Part shown: one piece after another, positions 54,943-61,522 of the stretch
How positions within the stretch are numbered: position 1 is the first letter of the stretch
Layout: every line of letters starts with the position of its first letter
Assembly (NCBI RefSeq): GCF_019688735.1
Contig: NZ_JAIFYA010000002.1
Location: forward strand, 496,001-560,000
From: Thermosulfurimonas sp. F29
GTDB lineage: Bacteria > Desulfobacterota > Thermodesulfobacteria > Thermodesulfobacteriales > Thermodesulfobacteriaceae
Direction: 5' to 3'
DNA length: 64,000 bases
The notes under the pieces: model-generated
The model's input: the letters and a program-made list of their open reading frames with translations, nothing else
Told to the model about the DNA's origin: nothing
Database searches by the model: none
Made by a program: the position numbers and the translations under genes

Positions 54943-56496
54943 GTGAAGCGAATCCGGGAAGGGATTTGTAGTCGTTTAACGGGCTTGATCGTGTTGGCCG
55001 TAGCGCTGACGGTGTTTACGGGATGCGCGGGAAGAATGGAGCGCATGGGGCCGGTGGACCTGGATCGGACCATGAAACGGGAACTTGAGCGAAGTCTCAC
55101 GCCGAAGGAGGCGAAAACGGTGGAGAAGCATCTGCGGCCCGTGCGGACGGAAAAGCCTCCGACGGTGCGAATCGAGGCGGAGTATCCCGCGCGTCCCGTG
55201 CGGCGCAGGCGGTGCGTTTGCTCCCGACGGATACCCGTGGGCGGAAGGGAGACCCTGGGAGAGTTTGTGCGGCTGCTGCGGATCTATGCCGGTGAGGTGG
55301 AGGCGGTCCTTGCGCCGGAGGTGAAAGACGAGGACCTGCGGAAAGCGGAGGTGGACTGGGGACCGGTGCGGTTCCGCACGCTGTGCGAGATCGGCGAAAC
55401 GGTGGAGCGGCAGACCGGGTTCGTGGCGACGGTGGACCGGTCGGAGGGCCGCTGTCGGTTGCACCTGGGGCGGTGGGTGCGCCGCAGTTTCGTGGTACCG
55501 GTGGCGGTGCTTGAGGAGACCTCCGGCACTTCGATAGAGCGGGAGGGGTTTCACGTGTCGGCGCAGTCGTCCAACCATTTCCGGGAGAACCTGGAGCGTG
55601 TCCTGGCGGATCTGATCGGGAAGGACGGGCGCTGGGTGTTTTACGAGTCGCTGGGGCGGCTGGACGTGGAGACGACCCCGGAGCGCATGGTTCGGGTGGA
55701 ACGGTATGTGCGGGACCTGGTGCGCAACCTGAACGCGGCCATACGGGTGCGGGTGACCATGGTACGGCTCAGTCGGTCGGATGCTTACGAGTTCGCGCTG
55801 GGGTGGAAGTTCCTGCTGCGGCGCCTGATACTGAAAAAGCCCTGGGAGTGGGGCGTAGGGAGCAAGACCGGCGAGTTCGTCTTCCAGGGTGGGAGCACGC
55901 AGCCTCGCGAGGACGCCTACGCCCTGGGTTACCGAAACCTGGCCAACCCGGACAAGCATGCATTGCTGGTGAACTTTCTGCGGAAGAAGCACCACGGCGT
56001 GGTGGTGGACGCCACGGAGCTGTACTTGGCGCAGGGCGGGACGGCGGTGTTCTCCGAGGGTGAGGAGCGGGAGTACGTGTCGAAGGTGGAGACCAATGTG
56101 GTGAGCGGGGAGACGGCCACCACCTCGCACGTATCCGTGACGAAGGGGAAGCTCAGTCTGGGGTTCGACGTGAAGGTCCAAGGTCAGGCGGACCGGGAGA
56201 GCGGGGTGGTGACGCTTTCGCTTTTCATTGCCCGGCAGGACCTGGTGAATCTGGAGAAGGTGACCTTTTCGGATGGGACGGTGGTGCAGAACCCGGACGT
56301 GACGGTACGGAAGCAGTACTTCACCCTGCGGGTGAAGAGCGGGGAGCCGGTGGTGGTGGCGGCTTCAGCGCGGCGGGCGGTGGTGTTCGACCGCAAAGGG
56401 GCACCGCCGCTTGACTTTCTGCTTGGCGAGCGCGGCAAGAGTCAAGAGGGACAGGTCGTGCTCATGATTTTGACTCCGACCATCGTCACTCTGTGA
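54943..56496 (+). CDS. pilN: PilN-type outer-membrane secretin lipoprotein (517 aa)
   Basis: Forms the outer-membrane pore for the thin pilus. GTG at 54943 follows GGGAGGGAGCGCC. The lipobox ALTVFTGCAG gives Cys28. N-domains (VGGRETLGEFVRLLRIYAGE, RRSFVVPVAVLEETSGTS) lead to the secretin core: TMVRLSRSDAYEFALGWKFL, VLYLAQG-like VDATELYLAQGGTAVFSEGE, and EREYVSKVETNVVSGETATT. The C-terminal strands read KLSLGFDVKVQGQADRESGV, then VTLSLFIARQDLVNLEKVTF, ending RGKSQEGQVVLMILTPTIVTL. The order is that of secretins of the PilN/BfpB lipoprotein class. It heads the operon with PilP- and PilR-like proteins, as in R64 (pilN-O-P-Q-R), but O and Q are 10 kb away. Confidence 0.85.
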   Translation: MKRIREGICSRLTGLIVLAVALTVFTGCAGRMERMGPVDLDRTMKRELERSLTPKEAKTVEKHLRPVRTEKPPTVRIEAEYPARPVRRRRCVCSRRIPVGGRETLGEFVRLLRIYAGEVEAVLAPEVKDEDLRKAEVDWGPVRFRTLCEIGETVERQTGFVATVDRSEGRCRLHLGRWVRRSFVVPVAVLEETSGTSIEREGFHVSAQSSNHFRENLERVLADLIGKDGRWVFYESLGRLDVETTPERMVRVERYVRDLVRNLNAAIRVRVTMVRLSRSDAYEFALGWKFLLRRLILKKPWEWGVGSKTGEFVFQGGSTQPREDAYALGYRNLANPDKHALLVNFLRKKHHGVVVDATELYLAQGGTAVFSEGEEREYVSKVETNVVSGETATTSHVSVTKGKLSLGFDVKVQGQADRESGVVTLSLFIARQDLVNLEKVTFSDGTVVQNPDVTVRKQYFTLRVKSGEPVVVAASARRAVVFDRKGAPPLDFLLGERGKSQEGQVVLMILTPTIVTL

Positions 56497-56512
56497 AGAA
56501 GGGGGTGAAGCC

Positions 56513-57664
56513 ATGAGGAAAACGAAGAAGTTCGTGGTCGTTGGTGGGGTTTTAGCGGTTTTAGCGGTGCTGGTGTTGGCGGGGGCGGTGGTGTGGAAGG
56601 TAGTGTTTCGGCGGCCCGGAATTGTTTCCCGGAGGCCGACGGCGGTTCGGTCGGTTTCCAAGCGGGTTGCGGGAAAGGTTGCGGGGAACCGTGTCGTGCG
56701 CGGCGGTGCGGCGGCACGGCGCGGTGAGCGGTCAACCGGGAAACGTGCGGTCGAGCGGCGGGCCGAACCGGGGAAGCAGGCGGAGGGGCTTGCGGCGAAG
56801 CTGAAGCCGATCGAACCGACTCAGGCGGCTCAACCGGAGAAAGCGAAAAAAGCGGTGGCTGAGGAGAACAAAGAGGAGAGCGAAAAGTCGGTCGGGTTGT
56901 TTTTGGCGCTTGTCGGGAAGAAGGAGAAGGCGAAGGGGAAAGCGGAGGAAAAGGCGGTGGGAAATCCGGAAGAGGCGGCGAGGAGGCTTCTTCTGGAGGA
57001 ATTCGAAAGGGCGCGTTGGATTGCGGCGGAGGCGGTGCCGGGGGACGGTTCGGCGGCGAAGAGTTATCGGGACTGGCTTGAGGAGGAGGGGCGCTGGCGG
57101 CGTTTGGCGCGGACGCTGGCGAACCGTCGGAGGGTGATCGAGGAGGAGGTGAAGGCTTTGCGGTCGCTTGCGGACCTCTACGGTGCGGTGCGCAGGATCG
57201 AGACCGAGGAAAAGACGCTTCTCGGTGTCAAGCGTCGGCAGGTGGAGGAGCCGGGGGCGAGGTTTTTCGGGCCGGAAGCCGGAAGTGCCGATTCAGGAAT
57301 ATCGCTTGCTCCACTTCCGACGCCTGAAAACCTTTCCTCGGAGCAAAAGCCGTCGGAGGCTTCGCCGCCGCGGAAGGCCAGCGAAATCGTTTCGATTGAG
57401 CCGGTCGGAAAGTCTCCGGAGGTGAATGCTTCGGAGGACCATGTTTTGCGGCTTGTGGGGGTGGTGGGCGATGCGGTGGTGTTCGAGACCGCGGGCGGCA
57501 AGCGGACGGTTTACCGCGTAGGTGACGTGGTGAGGGATCGGGTGCGTCTGGTTCGGGTTGAAGGCGGCGGTGTGGTGGTGCGATGGATCCGTGGCGGATG
57601 GAAGCATTCGGTGGGCGAGGAGGAGCATCTGTCGGTAGGCGCCGTTCTCGACACGGAAGGGTAA
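56513..57664 (+). CDS. PilP/GspC-like inner-membrane protein (383 aa)
   Basis: ATG at 56513 lies 17 bases after the secretin. A membrane helix at about 7-30 (FVVVGGVLAVLAVLVLAGAV) is followed by a long basic/Lys-Glu linker (KPIEPTQAAQPEKAKKAVAE). A helical part follows (EAARRLLLEEFERARWIAAE, ANRRRVIEEEVKALRSLADL). The C-terminal ~75 residues match a PilP/GspC HR-like beta domain: LRLVGVVGDAVVFETAGGKR, VYRVGDVVRDRVRLVRVEGG, VVVRWIRGGWKHSVG. That domain (G--G-----V---GD------I) contacts the secretin. Its linker is much longer than in R64 PilP (about 150 aa). Confidence 0.72.
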   Translation: MRKTKKFVVVGGVLAVLAVLVLAGAVVWKVVFRRPGIVSRRPTAVRSVSKRVAGKVAGNRVVRGGAAARRGERSTGKRAVERRAEPGKQAEGLAAKLKPIEPTQAAQPEKAKKAVAEENKEESEKSVGLFLALVGKKEKAKGKAEEKAVGNPEEAARRLLLEEFERARWIAAEAVPGDGSAAKSYRDWLEEEGRWRRLARTLANRRRVIEEEVKALRSLADLYGAVRRIETEEKTLLGVKRRQVEEPGARFFGPEAGSADSGISLAPLPTPENLSSEQKPSEASPPRKASEIVSIEPVGKSPEVNASEDHVLRLVGVVGDAVVFETAGGKRTVYRVGDVVRDRVRLVRVEGGGVVVRWIRGGWKHSVGEEEHLSVGAVLDTEG

Positions 57665-57688
57665 GATTCCGAGGGGGGGGAGTGCGGA

Positions 57689-58714
57689 ATGTTCACGGAG
57701 CGGTTGCGGCGGAAGAAGCTCAAGCGAGAGTTTTTCACTTATCTGGCGAATGTGTTGGGGGCGTTTTCGGTGGTGGAGGCGGTGCGGGGTTACATGGTGG
57801 TGAGTGAGGAGGCCCGACGGGTTTGCGAGGTGATTCTGCGGGAGATGGAACGGCGGCGGACTTTCACGGAGGCGGTTCAGCGGGCCTTCGGGACCCTTTC
57901 GCACCACGAAGTGATGATGCTCATGGCCGGGGAGAAGACCGGCGATCTGGCCACGGCCGTCAGAAAGATGATGGAGCTCGAGGCCAAGGAGCGGGAGGAG
58001 AAGCGGAAGGCGATCGTGGCTTTGATTCAGCCTGTGGGGGCGTTGTTTTTCGTGGTGTTGTTGATTTTTGTGACGGTGTTTTTCACTCTGCCCAAGCTGA
58101 GGCCGCTTGTGGATGCGCTTCCGCCGGAGAAGGTTCCCCGGTTCACGGCTTTCGTGTTCGCGGCGGGCGATTGGCTGAGGGAACGGTTCTGGTGTGGTGC
58201 GGGAGCGTTTTTGGCGGTGACGGTTTATGTGCTCAAGAATGCGGAGCTTTTGTTTGAGATGCCCGTGGTGCGCAGTCTGCAGCGGTTGCGGCTTCAGTAT
58301 CTCTTCTTCGACATGCTGTTGACTTACGGGGAGGCGGGGTACACGCTTACGGAGGCGTTGGACGTGATGGCGGCGCAGGAACTACGGAGAGGTCGCCGTA
58401 CGATGTTCGGGCACGCGGTGACGCGGATACGGCAGCGGTTGCAGGCACGGGGCGATCTTGTGGAGGCCATGAAGCGGACGGGGCTTTTCGACGACGAGGC
58501 GCTGGTGTTCATGACGGCGGCGGTGCGCGGGGGCATGAGTGTGGACACGTTGCGGATGGCCTCGAACGTGTATCGGGCGCGGTTCTATGCGGAGATCGAG
58601 AAGGCGAAGAACCTGCTTGCGCCCGTGGCCATCGTGCTGACGGCGGGGGTCATGTTCATCGTGTTTGCGGCTATTTGGATACCCCTCATGCAGATTTCCT
58701 CTTCGCTGGGCTAG
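57689..58714 (+). CDS. pilR: PilR/PilC/GspF-type inner-membrane pilus assembly protein (341 aa)
   Basis: Inner-membrane platform that the pilus ATPases drive. ATG at 57689 (MFTERLRRKKLKREFFTYLA) with GAGGGGGGG upstream. The N-cytoplasmic helices ANVLGAFSVVEAVRGY and FTEAVQRAFGTLSHHEVMML, then AGEKTGDLATAVRKMMELEA, give the GspF GE--G-L---L pattern. Membrane helices: VALIQPVGALFFVVLLIFVT and the final LLAPVAIVLTAGVMFIVFAA. A second repeat RLRLQYLFFDMLLTYGEAGY and MKRTGLFDDEALVFMTAAVR follows. At 341 residues it fits R64 PilR. It ends the pilN-pilP-pilR trio. Confidence 0.85.
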   Translation: MFTERLRRKKLKREFFTYLANVLGAFSVVEAVRGYMVVSEEARRVCEVILREMERRRTFTEAVQRAFGTLSHHEVMMLMAGEKTGDLATAVRKMMELEAKEREEKRKAIVALIQPVGALFFVVLLIFVTVFFTLPKLRPLVDALPPEKVPRFTAFVFAAGDWLRERFWCGAGAFLAVTVYVLKNAELLFEMPVVRSLQRLRLQYLFFDMLLTYGEAGYTLTEALDVMAAQELRRGRRTMFGHAVTRIRQRLQARGDLVEAMKRTGLFDDEALVFMTAAVRGGMSVDTLRMASNVYRARFYAEIEKAKNLLAPVAIVLTAGVMFIVFAAIWIPLMQISSSLG

Positions 58715-58805
58715 TGTTCCGGTGTGGTTGGGGCGTTCAGGAGGGGGTGGGGTTCTTTTTGGAATGAGAGGCTTACAAAACCCGATGAGAAGGAGGAGCG
58801 TTGTC

Positions 58806-59237
58806 ATGAAGGGCAACCATTTTCGATTTTGGCTGATTGTAGCGCTTTGGACTCTTGTCTTTTTCGGGGCGGGGCTGTTAGCCTGGATGCCGCGAGGCTA
58901 CTCTTGTAAACAAGAGCGCGATCAATTAAAGAACAAGGTAAATTCTTTGACGCAGGAGATAGCTCCTTTGACGCAAGAGCGTGATCAGTTAAAGGACAAG
59001 TTAGCGTCCTTGACACAAGGGCGTGATCAATTAAGGGGTCAAGTGGCTTCCCTGACGCAGGAGCATGATCAATTGAAGAATCTTCCTCTGGTCACGGAAA
59101 CCACCTTAAGGTTGCATTTTGCGCAACAGGCTGTAGAAAATGTGCGTCGAAGTCTGTACCATCGGGTGGCTATCTGTCGGGCTCTCGGAGGCGAGTGGCG
59201 CGGTTCCCTGGAGGACGGTTACTGCGAGGTTCCTTAA
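58806..59237 (+). CDS. membrane-anchored coiled-coil repeat protein (143 aa)
   Basis: ATG at 58806 follows AAGGAGGAGCGTTGTC. One membrane helix (FWLIVALWTLVFFGAGLLAW) precedes four short repeats with the core QERDQLKDKLASLTQ (also QERDQLKNKVNSLTQE and QGRDQLRGQVASLTQ, QEHDQLKN). These form a coiled coil of about 60 residues. The C-terminus (VRRSLYHRVAICRALGGEWR) has two cysteines. A/T-rich codons and DNA-level repetition suggest recent expansion. It may bridge membrane and cell wall. A good terminator follows the gene, so it ends the pilus transcript. Confidence 0.75.
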   Translation: MKGNHFRFWLIVALWTLVFFGAGLLAWMPRGYSCKQERDQLKNKVNSLTQEIAPLTQERDQLKDKLASLTQGRDQLRGQVASLTQEHDQLKNLPLVTETTLRLHFAQQAVENVRRSLYHRVAICRALGGEWRGSLEDGYCEVP

Positions 59238-59271
59238 ACGTCGGAAGTCGCGACACAGCGGCACAGTCAGG

Positions 59272-59306
59272 AGGGGGAGCGACATTGCTCCCCCTTTTTC
59301 TTTTTG
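59272..59306 (+). terminator. rho-independent terminator (plus strand)
   Basis: GGGGGAGC and GCTCCCCC form an 8-bp stem around GACATT, followed by TTTTTCTTTTT. It lies 35 bases after the coiled-coil gene and before the large exported protein at 59345. Boundaries are approximate by one or two bases. Confidence 0.85.
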
Positions 59307-59344
59307 GCCTCAAGAAAACTCCCCAATTTTAGAGGAGGTGCGAC

Positions 59345-61420
59345 ATGCGACTCTCGACGTCCATTCGTTTCGTGGTCGCCGTGGTGCTGCTGTGGCTGTG
59401 TCTTTCCTTCCGGGTTGGCCTGAGAGGGATGGAGCAATCAACGGTCCGGGCCGCAACCGGTGTCACGGTCCCCCGGTTCGAGGTGCGGGGCGTTCTCACC
59501 GTCTCCCTGGTGACGTCCTGCGGCGAGGCGGATTCCTCGAACGGTTCCGCAAACGGTTCCGCCGAAGAGGTGGTGCTTTACCGGCGTGTCTACGAGGAAT
59601 CGGGTTCGGCGGGGGAGTTCGTGTTGGTTCCTGACGGTCGTCACGAATTTGCGCGCATCGCGGTGGAGACGGTGGGCGGCAGGGCGCGGATACACCGTCT
59701 GGTTCTGCCGGGTCTTGTCGTCGAGAATCTGGCCGTGGGTGAGGACGAAGACGACGATCCGTGCGCGCATCCCGAATACTACACGCCGGAGGAGCTTGCG
59801 GCTCTCGGTTGCGGAGCCGACAATGAGACCGCGGAGCGAACCGTGTTGGACGTTTGTTTCAGCCTCACGGAGGCGGGTTCTCCGCCGATTCGTTGTTTGG
59901 AGGCCTCAAGCGACGAGGCCCGCTTTGAAGGGGAGAGCGAAGGTCTGACGGCGCTGGTCAGCGGACGGGGACGGCTGTGTTTCGCGCCGGAAGTCTTCGA
60001 GGTCTGGCGGTGGAACGACGGAGCGGGACATGTCGAAACCGGCGGCATCGGAACCGATAATACGGAAAACGGGACGGAAACGGCTGCGGAAATCGAAACA
60101 CGCTGGATCGGCGAGCGACAGGGTTTCGAGGTTCGGTTCCACGGATCGGGTGAGTTCGCCGTGGGGACGGAGGCCGCGCAAGGGGTTCTCTACTGGAACG
60201 GAGAGAGGTGGACGACCGAACCGGTTTACTACGAGCTGAACGACTTCGACGCCTTCCTGCCGGGACCTCCCCTGAAGGGTGTCCTGCGAGTGTTCACGGC
60301 GGGAAACCATCGCCTGTTTCTGGAGTCCCGGCGTTCGGGAAGGAGGTATCCGTTCGCGCTGAATGTTCCCGTCGGCGAAGGGAACGAAACCGCTACCGGA
60401 GAAAACAGTGGTGACACCAACGGAACCGTTCGATTCACGCCGGACGATGTGGCAGAAGTCTGGCTGAAGGGGATACTTGCGAGCAAGCCGGAGTCGCTGT
60501 TTTCCGACCGGCGTGTGCTCAACTTTGCGACCGGTCACGTCGTGGTGCGGCTGTCGGGTCCCTGGGTGATGCCGGTCAGCCGCTACGGACGGGTGGAGGG
60601 GTTGCTGGGTTTCGCTTATGCGGTGCGGTCGAGTAACGGGACGCTGAACTTCGAGCCGGTGCGGGTTTTTTGCGAGGGATACAATCCCGGAGCGGTTCCG
60701 AAGCAGGTGGGCGAGGCTCGTCTTGCCGACGGAGGGGATCTGGTTCAGGCGCAGGTTTATGTGGTTTACGTGCCTTACGAGGAGCGGTGTTTGCGGACGC
60801 TGGTGCTGGAGTATGCGTATGCGGACAACGCCACGGACAGCGGAGGCGGGCTTTTGCGGTTGAGCCGCAAACGTTATCCGACGGCGCGGATCGGTCGAAA
60901 TGAGGGACCGGTTCTGGACGCAAACGGTGATCTTGCGTGGCCGGGTGTTTTCGAGGTGGTTAGCGAGGAGGGCCATCGGGTGTGTGCGGAGCGGTGTGCG
61001 CCGGTGGTGACGGCGGGGCGGTGGGTTTACGTGGTGCCGCAGGACGGGGTCGTGCGTCGGTTCGATCTGGCGCGGCGGCTGGTCAATGTGGACGGGGCGC
61101 TGGTTCTCGTGAACGGACGCGGCGAGGTGGAGTTCGTGTGGAATGGTGCGTACGGGAACCGTTTGCGGCTGGTGAACAGCGACGGATACGGGGCATGGGT
61201 GTGCGGTGCGGACGGAAGCGCGGACGTGCGGACACCGTGTGACCTTCAGGGGGGCGAGATTTTCGACCTGCGGGCGACGCGCGAAGGTGTATGGGGACGG
61301 CTCACGGTTCCGCTTGTGCCGACCTATGCGCCGTTCTGGTCCTTTGCGGCGGAGAGATCCGACGTGCAGGTCTGCGTGATCGGCTGGAACGGTACTCGCC
61401 TGTGCGGAGGGTTGCCGTAG
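59345..61420 (+). CDS. large exported Cys-rich surface protein (691 aa)
   Basis: ATG at 59345 follows AGAGGAGGTGCGAC. A signal peptide (residues 1-28, MRLSTSIRFVVAVVLLWLCL then SFRVGLRG) precedes a long extracellular part with strand-rich segments (RFEVRGVLTVSLVTSCGEAD, RYGRVEGLLGFAYAVRSSNG). An acidic Ca-site-like stretch GEDEDDDPCAHPEYY lies near residue 135. About 16 cysteines occur, many as near pairs (DVCFSLTEAGSPPIRCLEA, HRVCAERCAPVV). Many NGT and NETA sites also occur. No family recognised. Its position behind the pilus genes and its size recall tip adhesins such as PilV, without homology shown. The Cys content fits the DsbC-like enzyme at 14915. Confidence 0.75.
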   Translation: MRLSTSIRFVVAVVLLWLCLSFRVGLRGMEQSTVRAATGVTVPRFEVRGVLTVSLVTSCGEADSSNGSANGSAEEVVLYRRVYEESGSAGEFVLVPDGRHEFARIAVETVGGRARIHRLVLPGLVVENLAVGEDEDDDPCAHPEYYTPEELAALGCGADNETAERTVLDVCFSLTEAGSPPIRCLEASSDEARFEGESEGLTALVSGRGRLCFAPEVFEVWRWNDGAGHVETGGIGTDNTENGTETAAEIETRWIGERQGFEVRFHGSGEFAVGTEAAQGVLYWNGERWTTEPVYYELNDFDAFLPGPPLKGVLRVFTAGNHRLFLESRRSGRRYPFALNVPVGEGNETATGENSGDTNGTVRFTPDDVAEVWLKGILASKPESLFSDRRVLNFATGHVVVRLSGPWVMPVSRYGRVEGLLGFAYAVRSSNGTLNFEPVRVFCEGYNPGAVPKQVGEARLADGGDLVQAQVYVVYVPYEERCLRTLVLEYAYADNATDSGGGLLRLSRKRYPTARIGRNEGPVLDANGDLAWPGVFEVVSEEGHRVCAERCAPVVTAGRWVYVVPQDGVVRRFDLARRLVNVDGALVLVNGRGEVEFVWNGAYGNRLRLVNSDGYGAWVCGADGSADVRTPCDLQGGEIFDLRATREGVWGRLTVPLVPTYAPFWSFAAERSDVQVCVIGWNGTRLCGGLP

Positions 61421-61522
61421 ACGCGGTCATCGTTTCGTGTGCTCAAGGGGTTTTCGGGAGAGAAAGTTCTTTTCGTTTCCTTCCAAGCAGGGCGGAAAAA
61501 AGATTGTGCCGGGAGGCGAGCA

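Noticed and set aside
54976-56181. Long minus-strand open frame opposite the secretin
   Set aside because: Antisense to a gene with lipobox and secretin motifs; the peptide is His/Pro/Arg-rich as expected for a shadow.
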